IMG/VR virus record: IMGVR_UViG_3300036791_000379
Coordinates: 32,182 to 96,181 of that record
Reading direction: 5' to 3' (one strand)
Source of the DNA: a virus
DNA length: 64,000 bases
A program made the translations under genes and the position numbers. Shown here piece after piece: positions 40,561 through 50,091 of this stretch. The notes beneath the pieces were generated by a model. The model was not told the origin of the DNA and did not search any database. It was given only the letters and a program-made list of their open reading frames with translations. Each line of letters opens with the position of its first letter. The first letter of the stretch is position 1.

Positions 40561-40937
40561 GTCAGCGCCTTCTTGATCATGTCGACCATGCGGTCATGCA
40601 GCTTCACAAAAAGCTCCGGTCGCAGGATCGGACGTTGGGACGGTGCGCGCTGACCGGCAGGAACGGCCATCTTGGGCCGTGGCCTTCGCGGCGCGGTCCC
40701 GCTTGGTCCGGGTTTGCGCTGATCGCTCTGCCGCGATCTCGGCCAGATCGACGTCTCCGCAGTGGTCTCGGTGTCGGAGCCGCTGGTCTCGATATTCGGG
40801 AAATGGCGGTGCATGTCCTCGCGCTGCCAGTCGACGAGGGTCTGCGGCATCTCCTGATGCAAATCGGTGATCTTCTTCTGCAGCTCGTCGAGCTGCTTCA
40901 GCGTCTCGTCGGCCTCGACCTCGATCGTGAACGGCAT
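40551..40937 (-). CDS. HK97 gp10-like tail-joining protein (128 aa)
   Basis: ATG at 40937 overlaps the connector stop by one base. An N-terminal coiled-coil helix (ETLKQLDELQKKITDL) followed by LVDWQREDMHRHFPN and a basic 'RRPRPKM...RPILRPELFVKLHDRM' tail is the layout of the gp10/minor tail-joining family. Confidence 0.7.
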   Translation of the reverse strand: MPFTIEVEADETLKQLDELQKKITDLHQEMPQTLVDWQREDMHRHFPNIETSGSDTETTAETSIWPRSRQSDQRKPGPSGTAPRRPRPKMAVPAGQRAPSQRPILRPELFVKLHDRMVDMIKKALTWA

Positions 40938-41587
40938 CAGACGTAGAAGCGCATGTACTTGTAGAGCAGCGCGTTGACGGTCTCGGCCGCCTGCCCCAAT
41001 GGACCGATGCCACTCAGCTTGGCCGCCGCTGCATTGATGTCGAAGAATTGCACGCGCGACTCGCGGTGACTGATCGAGCGGATGCCGCTCGTGAGCTGCC
41101 GCGAGACGAAGATGCGCGCCGCACCAACCATGATCGCCAGCGCCTGCTTCAGGGCTGGCGGCGCTTCCTCCGGCAGATCGTAGCCGCCGGTATAGGTGAT
41201 GCGGATCGGCTCGCTCCACGTCGTGAAGAACTGCAGCTTGCCGCTGCGGTTCTCCAGTTCATAGCCAGCATTGATCACCGTACCATCGGGTGCGGTGATC
41301 GATTCGATGTCGTCATCGGCGACCGGGTAGTGCGTCAGAAACACGCGCCCGTTGCCGGTGTCGAACGGCATAGTGTCGCCGCGCCATGTCTCCTCGACTG
41401 TCTCCTTGGCAAACACCCGATTGCACATGGTGGCGATCACATCGGAATACTGCGTGATCCACATTTCCAGCTGAGCGTCCTCGGTGGGATTCGAGACGGT
41501 GATGCCGAGCATCGTCTTCATCTCGTCGAGCGTCGCCAGATCGATGCTGTCAGCCTCCGTGATCACCTTGACCGTGATGTCAGCCAT
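40937..41587 (-). CDS. Head-tail connector (gp6-like adaptor)
   Basis: 216 aa, ATG at 41587. 'LATLDEMKTMLGI', 'AQLEMWITQYSDVIATMCNRVF', 'YTGGYDLPEEAPPALKQA' mark the gp6/PF05135-type adaptor that binds under the portal. Confidence 0.85.
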   Translation of the reverse strand: MADITVKVITEADSIDLATLDEMKTMLGITVSNPTEDAQLEMWITQYSDVIATMCNRVFAKETVEETWRGDTMPFDTGNGRVFLTHYPVADDDIESITAPDGTVINAGYELENRSGKLQFFTTWSEPIRITYTGGYDLPEEAPPALKQALAIMVGAARIFVSRQLTSGIRSISHRESRVQFFDINAAAAKLSGIGPLGQAAETVNALLYKYMRFYV

Positions 41588-43328
41588 GGCTTTCGCTTTC
41601 CTCGTGATACTGCTCGAAGAATCCGCGACACGGCACCGGCACCTCACTGCCATCCGACATGATCAGCTTCAGTGTATAGGTCTTGCGGTCGATCTCGCCG
41701 CGCGCGATCGACGCGCCGGACACGCCGCGCGGACCGGCTTCGCCGCGCTCGCCCTTCAGCCCCGGCTTGCCCTGCCGTCCCGCCGATGCGATCAGCTGCC
41801 AGCCATCGCCCGGACATGCTCCCGGATCGTCATGCCGCGCCATGAAACTGGAGCCGTTCAGCGCGACAATGTCGAGGTGCTGATAGGTCTCGTCGTCGCG
41901 ATAGGTGCCCTTGATCTTCGGCGACACGGCATCACGACCGGGCAGCGCGAGCGGCTTCCAGTCGGCGTGCGGCGGCTTCTTGGAGGTGTCCTTGCGCGCC
42001 TGCCAAGTGCCGCCGTCGCAGACGACGACGTCGCCGTGATAGCTGATCTCGTCGTCGCTCCACGCGCGGACGATCGGCAGCTCGCCGGGTTCGCCCTTCT
42101 CTCCGCGCTCGCCTTCTTCGCCTTTTTCTCCGGGCTCGCCCGGAGAGCCGTCTGCACCCTTCTCGCCCTGCAGACCCGGCTCTCCGCGCTCGCCCTGCGG
42201 CCCTACCTGCCCCGCCTCGCCCTGCGCGCCGGGCTGGCCCGCTTCACCGGCCTCGCCTTTTTCACCGGGCTCACCTTGAGCGCCGCCAGCGCCCGGCTCG
42301 CCCGGCTCGCCTTGTGCGCCTTTTTCGCCTTCTTTGCCTTCTTCGCCATTGAGTCCTCTCTCTCCTTGTTCGCCCCGCTCACCGCGCTCGCCCTGCAGAC
42401 CGCGTTCGCCGAGCTGTCCCGGCTCACCCTGCGGTCCGGGCTCGCCCGGCTGCCCTATTTCGCCGCGCGCACCGGGCTCACCTTGGAGCCCGCGCTCGCC
42501 GATCTCGCCGCGCTCGCCAGCCGCACCCTGCGGTCCGGACTCACCCGGTTGTCCCATCTCACCGCGCTCGCCTTGGAGACCGCGCTCACCGATCTCGCCA
42601 CGCTCACCCGGCATGCCCTGCACACCTTGCGATCCGGGCTCACCCGGTTCTCCAATCTCACCGCGTGGCCCCGCTTCACCGGATTCGCCACGCTCACCGT
42701 TCGGACCCACTTCGCCGCGCTCGCCCGGCGCGCCATGCTCGCCGCGCAATCCTTGGACACCAGCTTTGCCCTGCGGTCCTTCCTTGCCGTCGAGACCTCG
42801 CCTGCCGGGCTCACCGCGTTCGCCGCGCGACCCGTGCAGACCTTTTTCGCCGCGCGGTCCACGAAGCCCTACAGGACCCACAAGACCGCGCTCGCCGCGA
42901 CCGCCGTCATTGCCCACCGGCCCGATGAAGCCGCGCTCGCCGCGTTCGCCGCGCTCGCCGGCAGGCCCTTGATCGCCGATCGAACCTCCCTCGCCCGGCG
43001 GCCCGACTGGCCCATCCTTCAGCTCGGACAATCGGGCGGTGACGCGCTCGTTGATATCCCGGACACGCTCGGTGAACTCGATCGTCATCCGCGCGGTTTG
43101 ATCGTCGAACGCGGCCTGCATCCGCAGGATCGTGGCCTCCAGATTGGAGACGATCGCAGCCGATCGTGCGACCATCAGCTCGCGCTCGCGCTCCCAGTGC
43201 GCGCGCTCGATGGCCAGCATCTTGCCCAGTGCCAAGTGCAAGATGTCGAGCTGATCGTCAGCTTCGTCAGTTGCGTCCGAAGCGATCGGCGGCTCTGATG
43301 AGCTTTCTGACTTCACGGTCGATAGCAT
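41580..43328 (-). CDS. Collagen-like virion protein with carbohydrate-binding-like ends (582 aa)
   Basis: ATG at 43328, overlapping the portal gene. Residues 1-100 are helical with a coiled coil. About 300 residues of uninterrupted Gly-x-y triplets follow, rich in GER, GPQ and GEP. Two aromatic modules then resemble CBM5/12 chitin-binding repeats ([14 protein letters not shown], '[14 protein letters not shown]'), followed by a short second collagen run and a compact C-terminal domain. Placed between portal and connectors, it is probably a capsid fibre or decoration protein. Confidence 0.8.
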   Translation of the reverse strand: MLSTVKSESSSEPPIASDATDEADDQLDILHLALGKMLAIERAHWERERELMVARSAAIVSNLEATILRMQAAFDDQTARMTIEFTERVRDINERVTARLSELKDGPVGPPGEGGSIGDQGPAGERGERGERGFIGPVGNDGGRGERGLVGPVGLRGPRGEKGLHGSRGERGEPGRRGLDGKEGPQGKAGVQGLRGEHGAPGERGEVGPNGERGESGEAGPRGEIGEPGEPGSQGVQGMPGERGEIGERGLQGERGEMGQPGESGPQGAAGERGEIGERGLQGEPGARGEIGQPGEPGPQGEPGQLGERGLQGERGERGEQGERGLNGEEGKEGEKGAQGEPGEPGAGGAQGEPGEKGEAGEAGQPGAQGEAGQVGPQGERGEPGLQGEKGADGSPGEPGEKGEEGERGEKGEPGELPIVRAWSDDEISYHGDVVVCDGGTWQARKDTSKKPPHADWKPLALPGRDAVSPKIKGTYRDDETYQHLDIVALNGSSFMARHDDPGACPGDGWQLIASAGRQGKPGLKGERGEAGPRGVSGASIARGEIDRKTYTLKLIMSDGSEVPVPCRGFFEQYHEESESHG

Positions 43329-44685
43329 CGCGGTTGCCTTTTTCGGGCGGGAGTGGTGCGGGAAGTACAGGCTGTGACGCTGCAGGCGGTGCTGAGGGCG
43401 GCGCGGGCGCGGCCGGGATCGCTCCTGCGGCGCTCAGAGGAACGACCTGTTGCTGCACGCGCGGCTCGTCGCCGAATTTGACGCGATCGAGACCCTCCTG
43501 CAGACGGGCCTCATTGGGCGCATAGATGCCGCCCTGCACGCCGCGCGCCAGTGCCTCGATGCGATCCTTCAGTGCCGATCGCAGCAATGCCGCAGTGTCG
43601 AACTCGACATATTCGTCGGGCTGGCCCTTCAGCATGAACAGCACGCCGAAGGCTTCCTCGACGTGGTTGAGACAGAAACCGAGGCCGGACGCGATCCAGC
43701 TCTGCATCAGCAGCTCGGTGGAATTGTATGTCGAACCGCCGAGGCCGAGAATCTGCAGCGGGATGCGGAAGGCCAGCGCGATGTGCTCATTCGAGAGCTT
43801 GAGAATCTCGGCCGTCGCGGCGTCCTTGCCTCCGACTGCCCACGGCGACACCTTCAGGCCGGCGGTCAGGATCGGCGTGCCGCCCTGATGCAGTGCCTTG
43901 GCCTGATCATTCCAGCGGTCGCGCAGCGCCTGCACCTGATCCTTGTCGAGCACCAGATCGGTGGACAGCACGGCGCTCGGCCGCGCCTCGTTCATGTAGA
44001 ACGCGGCCTGCTGGGCGGCGATGGCGTTGCTGACGCCGATGTCGCCATAGGCCGCGAGGATCGGACTCTCGCCGATAATCGGCACCGGATAACGCTGCCT
44101 TGCCGTGTGCAGTTTGATGTGCAGCACGTCGCGCTGCGGCACCACCACAGAGGACTGGCCAAGGCGCGCGCTGATCACGTCATTACCGTGCAGCTGATAA
44201 AAAATCTCGCCGTTCACCGCGAGGCGCGGAAACGACTGCTCCGATTTCATCAGATGAATCTCGTCGATCTCGTAGCGGTCATTGCGCAGGCACAGCCCGT
44301 AGGCGTTGCCGTCGAGATAGAGCGAGCGCACCGTGTTGAGCAGAAAATCGCTGATCGTCTGGTAGTCGTTCGGATAGCGCAGGATGCGGGCGAGAGCCGA
44401 GTTCATCACCCGGTCTCGTCCGCCTTTCCTGTTGAGCCGCCAATGATCGCCCGGACACATGGCGACGGTTTGTGCATAAGCCGAGACGCAGGCCTCAACC
44501 ATTGCTGACTGGGTGGACAGGCCGACAGGATCGTACCCCATCTGCCACCAGTTCAGAAAATCGCCCACGCCAGTTGGGAGCCAGCCACCCGTGATCGGCA
44601 AATACCATGGACCGGGATGGTACTCGCCCTCGGCCTTGACCTTCGTCGTGATCAGCCGAGAGATACGGGACAGCCAGCTCGCCAC
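43267..44685 (-). CDS. Portal protein (HK97 family)
   Basis: 472 aa, ATG at 44685. 'VEACVSAYAQTVAMCPGDHW', 'GNAYGLCLRNDRYEIDEIHL', 'AFRIPLQILG' and 'TYNSTELLMQSWIASGLGFCLN' (in parts) are portal landmarks. It forms the dodecameric ring at the packaging vertex. The C-terminus is Pro/Ala-rich. Confidence 0.93.
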   Translation of the reverse strand: MASWLSRISRLITTKVKAEGEYHPGPWYLPITGGWLPTGVGDFLNWWQMGYDPVGLSTQSAMVEACVSAYAQTVAMCPGDHWRLNRKGGRDRVMNSALARILRYPNDYQTISDFLLNTVRSLYLDGNAYGLCLRNDRYEIDEIHLMKSEQSFPRLAVNGEIFYQLHGNDVISARLGQSSVVVPQRDVLHIKLHTARQRYPVPIIGESPILAAYGDIGVSNAIAAQQAAFYMNEARPSAVLSTDLVLDKDQVQALRDRWNDQAKALHQGGTPILTAGLKVSPWAVGGKDAATAEILKLSNEHIALAFRIPLQILGLGGSTYNSTELLMQSWIASGLGFCLNHVEEAFGVLFMLKGQPDEYVEFDTAALLRSALKDRIEALARGVQGGIYAPNEARLQEGLDRVKFGDEPRVQQQVVPLSAAGAIPAAPAPPSAPPAASQPVLPAPLPPEKGNRDAIDREVRKLIRAADRFGRN

Positions 44686-44688
44686 GTC

Positions 44689-45000
44689 TCATTCACTCGC
44701 AGGACGAGCCTGCGTCTGCCGCGTCTGGTAGTTCTGCGGCTTTGCGTGCGACTTGTCGGCCTCCATATGCCGATGCTCTTCGTGCGGCTTGTTGAACGGA
44801 TCAGGCCCGCTACCGTCGTCCTCGTGTTCAAGGATGTGGCAGCCAAGCATGGCGAGATCATTCTCTTCCTGCGTCGGCGTCGGCTTGCCCTTGGTGCGTT
44901 CGGCAAACTCGGCGCGGGACTTGTCCGACGCCTTGCGCTCTTCGGCATGGACCTTCTTGGCGTTCTCGGAAGCCACGTCGTCTCCTGTTCTCGTCGTCAT
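44689..45000 (-). CDS. Small acidic head-region protein (103 aa)
   Basis: ATG at 45000 (a longer start at 45060 lacks a clear ribosome site). Charged, helical and low in hydrophobics, with CHILEHEDDGSGPDP and many His/Glu. It lies between capsid and portal. It could be a head-completion or scaffold-like protein; no family is recognised. Confidence 0.6.
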   Translation of the reverse strand: MTTRTGDDVASENAKKVHAEERKASDKSRAEFAERTKGKPTPTQEENDLAMLGCHILEHEDDGSGPDPFNKPHEEHRHMEADKSHAKPQNYQTRQTQARPASE

Positions 45001-45074
45001 GATGAAAAATACTCCTCGTCGTTGGGGGGTCGGTGCTCGTGCGCCGCTTTCACGGCGCATGAGTCAATGCGCGT

Positions 45075-47198
45075 CTACCAAGTGACGTTCTGGGTCCACG
45101 CAACCGTGCCAGCGCGACGCTGGGTCCAGTTGAGCGGCATCACCATGCGCAACGCCAGCGAGTCGGTCTGGAACAGCGAGCGCTGCGGAGCCGCGACCGT
45201 GGACGGCGATGCGACGAGGTCCAGCGGGGTCGTGTCCTCCATGTGCAGCGTCGCCTGATCGCTCATCTCCATTCGCGGAGCCTCACCACCGACCACCACG
45301 AAGTCGGCCGCATCGACGAGGATCAAGGTCTTCGTCGGCACGGTCGCCGAGTCGATGATCGGGATGCCGTTCAGAGTGCCGGCCGCAATCTCGGCCTTGA
45401 ACGGGAAGATGCCCGTGTTCGCTGCCGTGAGCAGCGACGCACGCAGCATGTCGGTCTGGTTGGCGAGCCAAGCCAGATTGCGAACATTGCCATACGTCGC
45501 CGTGCTGATCGAACCGATCAATGCGGTGATGTCGCCGACAAGACCAGCGATGCCGCCGCCAGCCGTTGGAGGCGTAGCTCCAACACCATTGAGCAGGCCT
45601 GCCGGCCTGATCACAGTCGCAGCGTTGGCATCGATCAGAACCGAGTCGATGGCCACGCTGGTGTCGTCTTGGATCGCCTGACGGATCAGTCCCTCGATCG
45701 CAGGCACGGAGTGGTCGCCCATCTCCCGAGTCCAAGTCGAGATGACTGCCATCTTCTTCGGCGTGAGCGTCTGCGAGGTGAACGCGCCCTGCCGGACGGG
45801 GATCGGCATGCCTTCGCCGACGAACGAACCCGCCAGAGACGGCGTGCGCGAGCGAGTCGGGATGACGATGCGGCCGGAGGTGCCGAAGCTCAGTGTCAGC
45901 CCCTTCGGCCCGAGGCGCGTCAGAATCGCCTTCGGCATCAGGAGTGGCATGAGATCGGCATAGGTCGTCTGCGCAAGTTCGGCGGCCCAGCCGGTGACCG
46001 TGGTCATGGCTGGTGCGGAGGCCGCGCGCGTGACGATCTCGACAATGGCCTTGGTGCCCTCGTCGTCGCCGTAAATCCGCAGCCGGGTCTCCTCGACCGA
46101 TTTGCCCGTGGCCTTGGCGATATACGTCACCGTGGCACCACGGACGAGGTAGTCGAGCAGATCGAGGTCCTTCTTGGTGCGGTTCAGGATCACGGAAGGC
46201 GACGCGATGCGCTCGCGCTCGGTGATCACAGTCGTGGAGATCGAGCGGCTGCGGCCTGAGCCGTTGCCGTTGCCGTTGTCGAGGTTCTTCGCCAGCAGCT
46301 TCTCGGAGCCGATCAGTTCTTCATGCAGCTTTTCGAGCTGCGTGAGATCGGCGCGCAATTTGCCGTTCGTTTCGATGTCAGCATCGCTGACGTTGGAATT
46401 GTCCATCTTTTCGAGATGGGCCTCAAGTTCGTCCCGCTTGGCGACGATCTGCGTCTCCAAATCGGTAATGCGCTGAGCTAGGCCAGACATGGCGCTGCCC
46501 TTTCTAGTGCGAGATGCAGAGGCGTGCTCGCCAGTGAACCCGCGACGCTTGGTGCCCGTGTTCTTTTTGCCTTGCTCGGCAAACACGAGACCAATTGTTG
46601 CGGGGGAAATGTTCAGAGACTTCGCGACGGACAGCGCGTTGGGATTGGCCGGCACGGCAACGAGCGACGTCTCCACCAGCTCACTCTTGGTGTAGACGCT
46701 GCCGCCGAATCCAAAATCGTCGTCTTCCTTGCGCGACTTCCGCTTGATCGGCTTGAAGCCGACCGAGACTGCTTTCAGGATGCCGGCGTCGATCAGCCGG
46801 CGAATTTCGTCGATGCGATCACTGGTGCCCTCGGGCGCGAGTTCGAGGTGGCCGCGCAGGGCCTTGTTCTCGACGCGGATGTTCTTCCACTTGCCGATCG
46901 GAAAATCCGACCGATGGTTGAACAGCGCGATCGGGTTTCGCTTGAAGTTGGCGAGTTCCCAGCCGTCCGACATGATGATGTCGTCCATGCGGTCCGGGGT
47001 TTCGTCGGACAGCACAAACTCCATGCCGTTGACGTTCTCGGCGTGGGTCTTGTGCTTGAGGCCGTTGACCGACTTGTTGTCCCACATCAACTGGCACTGA
47101 TCCTCGTCGCCCATCTCGTCGACGCAGTCCGACATGAACTCGTCTTCATCGTCGTAGTCATCGGGATCGCACGCCTTCATCGGCAACTTCTTCAGCAT
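45075..47198 (-). CDS. Prohead protease fused to HK97-fold major capsid protein (707 aa)
   Basis: ATG at 47198 with GAGGAGG upstream. Residues about 55-190 are a prohead protease: LFNHRSDFPIG (H95) and LKAVSVGFKP (S145) hold the usual catalytic His and Ser. Residues about 237-305 form a coiled-coil scaffold-like segment. Residues about 375-707 are the HK97-fold capsid domain, with MTTVTGWAAELA, EGMPIPVRQ, NANAATVI-like segments and VAWTQNVTW at the end. An internal ATG at 46490, behind AAAGGGCAG, could also yield capsid protein without protease. Protease-capsid fusions are known; maturation would separate the parts. Confidence 0.92.
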   Translation of the reverse strand: MLKKLPMKACDPDDYDDEDEFMSDCVDEMGDEDQCQLMWDNKSVNGLKHKTHAENVNGMEFVLSDETPDRMDDIIMSDGWELANFKRNPIALFNHRSDFPIGKWKNIRVENKALRGHLELAPEGTSDRIDEIRRLIDAGILKAVSVGFKPIKRKSRKEDDDFGFGGSVYTKSELVETSLVAVPANPNALSVAKSLNISPATIGLVFAEQGKKNTGTKRRGFTGEHASASRTRKGSAMSGLAQRITDLETQIVAKRDELEAHLEKMDNSNVSDADIETNGKLRADLTQLEKLHEELIGSEKLLAKNLDNGNGNGSGRSRSISTTVITERERIASPSVILNRTKKDLDLLDYLVRGATVTYIAKATGKSVEETRLRIYGDDEGTKAIVEIVTRAASAPAMTTVTGWAAELAQTTYADLMPLLMPKAILTRLGPKGLTLSFGTSGRIVIPTRSRTPSLAGSFVGEGMPIPVRQGAFTSQTLTPKKMAVISTWTREMGDHSVPAIEGLIRQAIQDDTSVAIDSVLIDANAATVIRPAGLLNGVGATPPTAGGGIAGLVGDITALIGSISTATYGNVRNLAWLANQTDMLRASLLTAANTGIFPFKAEIAAGTLNGIPIIDSATVPTKTLILVDAADFVVVGGEAPRMEMSDQATLHMEDTTPLDLVASPSTVAAPQRSLFQTDSLALRMVMPLNWTQRRAGTVAWTQNVTW

Positions 47199-47209
47199 GG
47201 GATTCCTCC

Positions 47210-47830
47210 TCACGTTTGCAGGAAGGCCAGCCACGAGCCCTCGACGCAGTCGATGGCCCAGCCCTCGTGCTCAAGGCGGGTTAGTGCCCGCGTCACCTCG
47301 ACGTCCGGATTTGAAAAGTCGTGCCAGCAGATGATGCCGCCCGGCCTCACCAGCTCGCGCGCGAGCCGGCTTTCGTGCAGCACCGCCGCTTCGCTGTGGT
47401 CACCGTCGATGAACACCGCATCGCACCGCTCAAGATCAGCGGCGACGATGGATCGCGACGGCGCGAGCAGCAGATGGAATCGCTCGTCGCTCGCGGCATG
47501 TGCGCCAGCATTGGCCGGCACCTCGCCTTGCTGACAGCGCAGCGTGGTCACATGCTCGAACGGGACATCGATGCCGATATAGGTTTCGATCGTCGGCACG
47601 TTCTCCAGCACGCGCGCCGCCGTGATGCCGGCATTGCAGCCGAACTCGATCATCACCTCCGGCGCGACGCTCTTGATCAGCGCGACGAGGATCGCCGTCT
47701 CGTGCGGCGTCATGTATTTGCTGAACGGTCCCCGGATCGGCGCGACGCCGAGTTCAGCGCTTGCGAATTTGCGCAAGCGCGCCGGCCCAGTCGCCGGCAG
47801 TCGGCTGCCGGCAAATATGCAAATTCGCAT
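47210..47830 (-). CDS. SAM-dependent methyltransferase-like protein (up to 206 aa)
   Basis: The frame opens at ATG 47830, inside the upstream gene; ATG at 47713 is a shorter start. 'VMIEFGCNAGITAARVL' is the SAM-binding GxG motif, 'YIGIDVP' the acidic strand, and 'CDAVFIDGDHSEAAVLHES' with 'VRPGGIICWHDF' match class I methyltransferases of the Methyltransf_24 type, which often act on sugars. Adjacent to a glycosyltransferase-like gene, it may modify a glycan. Confidence 0.82.
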   Translation of the reverse strand: MRICIFAGSRLPATGPARLRKFASAELGVAPIRGPFSKYMTPHETAILVALIKSVAPEVMIEFGCNAGITAARVLENVPTIETYIGIDVPFEHVTTLRCQQGEVPANAGAHAASDERFHLLLAPSRSIVAADLERCDAVFIDGDHSEAAVLHESRLARELVRPGGIICWHDFSNPDVEVTRALTRLEHEGWAIDCVEGSWLAFLQT

Positions 47831-49004
47831 ACCAAGGCGCGACCCACCGCCAGCTCGCCCAGTGCGACAGCAGGCCGACGACGTTCCGGTGACCGATCGC
47901 CCCGGCCAGATGCAGCGCTGCGGTGTCGACGCTGACGATCATGTCCATCTGCAGCATCAGCGCGGCGCAATCCGCGAAGTCGGCGAACTCATGGACGTGG
48001 ACGCCGATCGCTCGGGCCTCATCCGCGCCCTGAACCTGCACGCTGTGCAGTTGAGAGAAGCCAAACGGCTTGACCAGCTGCTGCAGCGGAATCTCGCGCG
48101 GATAGTCGCCATCGCTCGGCTTGCCGATCGACCACGCGATGCCGATGCGTTGCTGGTCAGGATGTGACTTTTCCGGGAGCCGACCGCGCCAGCGCTCGAC
48201 GAGCGTGGGTTCGACCTCGATGTACGGACTGCCGTCGACATTCTCTGGCGTGACGTGCAGGAAGTGCAGCAGATGCAGGATCGGGCAGAAATAATCCGGA
48301 GGTCGCTCGATGAGCGGTGGCGATGATCTGATGTTGGGCGGAGGAAACCTGCCGGGTGGAGCAAACTTGTCGGCGAGACGCTGCAGCTCGACCGGTACAT
48401 CAAGACGGACGTTCACGCCCATCTCCCAGAGCGGCTGGACATAGCGCAGCATCTGGATCGTGTCGCCGAAACCATGGGCGTGCAGCACAAGCAGTTTCTT
48501 GTCGCTCAAATCCTCGCCGCGCCACGGCTGCAGGCCGGCGTCGAGCGCGGCGCGAACCTGCGGCCGGATGAACGGCGCTTCCTGTTCGCATTGCCAGTAT
48601 TCGTCGAGGCCCTCGTCCCAGCGGCCGAGCGCCAGCAGCACCATGGCGCGGTTGAATTTGGCGCGCAGCGTCGGCGCAGCGCGCAGCGTCGCGTCAGCCT
48701 CGATCAGCGCCTCGGCAACGTGGTTGTTCTTGTAGAGCGCGACCGCAGCGTTGAAGTGGGAGAGATAGTCGTTGATGTCGACGGCAATGTCGTTGCGGAC
48801 AGCGCGCCGGCCGATCGGCGTGCCCCTGAACGCCACGGTGATCTCGTCCGGCACCTCGATGGCGTGGCCGTTGGTCCCCCGGACCTCCAGCACCTCGCCC
48901 TCCTTCGTGATCCCGCGCCAGCCGTAATCGGTTAGCTCGTGCGAGATGATCGGATGAAGTTCTGGCAATGCCTCTTTGACGAAGCTGTTGAATATCTCGC
49001 GCAT
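47754..49004 (-). CDS. TPR-containing glycosyltransferase family 9-like protein (416 aa)
   Basis: ATG at 49004. Residues about 80-145 form TPR-like helical repeats (ALYKNNHVAEALIEADATL, 'FNRAMVLLALGRWDEGLDEY'). The rest has GFGDTIQMLRYVQPL, the start of a GT-B N-terminal domain, and 'VSVDTAALHLAGAIGH...GLLSHWASWRW', the nucleotide-sugar site signature of GT9-like proteins. It sits between two capsid genes. Virion glycosylation or a surface-glycan role is inferred. Confidence 0.82.
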   Translation of the reverse strand: MREIFNSFVKEALPELHPIISHELTDYGWRGITKEGEVLEVRGTNGHAIEVPDEITVAFRGTPIGRRAVRNDIAVDINDYLSHFNAAVALYKNNHVAEALIEADATLRAAPTLRAKFNRAMVLLALGRWDEGLDEYWQCEQEAPFIRPQVRAALDAGLQPWRGEDLSDKKLLVLHAHGFGDTIQMLRYVQPLWEMGVNVRLDVPVELQRLADKFAPPGRFPPPNIRSSPPLIERPPDYFCPILHLLHFLHVTPENVDGSPYIEVEPTLVERWRGRLPEKSHPDQQRIGIAWSIGKPSDGDYPREIPLQQLVKPFGFSQLHSVQVQGADEARAIGVHVHEFADFADCAALMLQMDMIVSVDTAALHLAGAIGHRNVVGLLSHWASWRWVAPWYANLHICRQPTAGDWAGALAQIRKR

Positions 49005-49005
49005 G

Positions 49006-50076
49006 TCACTTCCATACGGGCGTCAGCCACGCGACCGCGCGCGAGTCCCGCAGCGCCCACGACACCGGCCAGCGCACCTTCACCGCGAGGCTGTCGGACT
49101 GGAACATCTCCTTTTCCGGTCCAATCGTGCCGGCAACGCCGGGTGCGGTGTCCATCACGAGCGTGGCCGCGTTCACCGTCTCCACATTCGGATCGGCGCT
49201 CAGCGCCGCGACGAGGCCGGCCGCCGCAATCACGATGATGTCGTTGCCAACCGCAGACGACGCGAGTGGAATGATCGTTGCGTCGGTGCCCTCGGCCTTG
49301 ATGCTGCCGAACCGCGCGCTGGCGCTGGCAACGCGACCGATCGATGAGACGATGAAGAATGGCCCTTTGCCGCCAACCGTCCCGACAGCGTTGAGCAGAG
49401 TGGCCATGTCCTCAAAGAAAGCGCCGAACGGATCGGCGCTCGCACTTGCTCCCAGTGCGGCAATGCCATTGCGGATGCCGGCGGGTGCCGCTGCCGTCGC
49501 AGCGTTGGCGCTGAAGAACACTGCGTCGAGCGCGAGTCCGGATGAACGGATAAGCGCGTCGCTGATCAGTGCCTCGGCATTGCTGCTCTCGACCATCTCG
49601 CGCGTCAGCGCTGCGATGGTTGCGAGCTTGCGTGGGGTCAACAACGCCGGACCCAGATTGAGCTGCCGCACGGGGATCGGGTCACCCTCGGCGACGAAGC
49701 CGCTGTTCGCCGCGCTCGCAACGAAACCCGGCGCGCTGACGATGCCTCCGCCATCCCAGTCGAGCAGCAGTCCTCTCGCCATGACATCGGCTGCAGTCGA
49801 CGCCGCACCCAGCGCCGCGACAGTGTCGACGACCGTGCGTCGCACCAGTTCGGCGGCCCAGCCCACGACGGACGTCATCGCCGGGTTGGACGCCGCGCGC
49901 GTCAGCAGCTGTTGCAGCGCGCGATCGTTCGGCCACATCTCCGCCGCCACATCGGTGACAGGACAGCGTCGCAGGCTTGCGATCGTTCTTGCGGTGATCG
50001 CTCGCGTGCAAAGATTGCCGCCCACAGCCTGTTCGCGCGGCTCGCGGCGAAACGCACTTTCACTCTCGTGCTTCAT
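49006..50076 (-). CDS. Second HK97-fold capsid-like protein (356 aa)
   Basis: ATG at 50076. Residue for residue it follows the capsid domain of the 45075-47198 protein: AASNPAMTSVVGWAAELV versus AASAPAMTTVTGWAAELA, EGDPIPVRQ versus EGMPIPVRQ, LTPRKLATIAALTREM versus LTPKKMAVISTWTREM, and matching C-termini with FQSDSLAVK and AVAW. It lacks protease and scaffold parts. It may be a minor capsid subunit or a diverging duplicate. Confidence 0.85.
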   Translation of the reverse strand: MKHESESAFRREPREQAVGGNLCTRAITARTIASLRRCPVTDVAAEMWPNDRALQQLLTRAASNPAMTSVVGWAAELVRRTVVDTVAALGAASTAADVMARGLLLDWDGGGIVSAPGFVASAANSGFVAEGDPIPVRQLNLGPALLTPRKLATIAALTREMVESSNAEALISDALIRSSGLALDAVFFSANAATAAAPAGIRNGIAALGASASADPFGAFFEDMATLLNAVGTVGGKGPFFIVSSIGRVASASARFGSIKAEGTDATIIPLASSAVGNDIIVIAAAGLVAALSADPNVETVNAATLVMDTAPGVAGTIGPEKEMFQSDSLAVKVRWPVSWALRDSRAVAWLTPVWK

Positions 50077-50091
50077 CGGCCCATTCCCTTC

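Noticed and set aside
41484-43298. Long plus-strand frame of 604 codons
   Set aside because: It is the complement of the collagen-like gene; regular triplets keep several frames open. Codon pattern and neighbours favour the minus strand.
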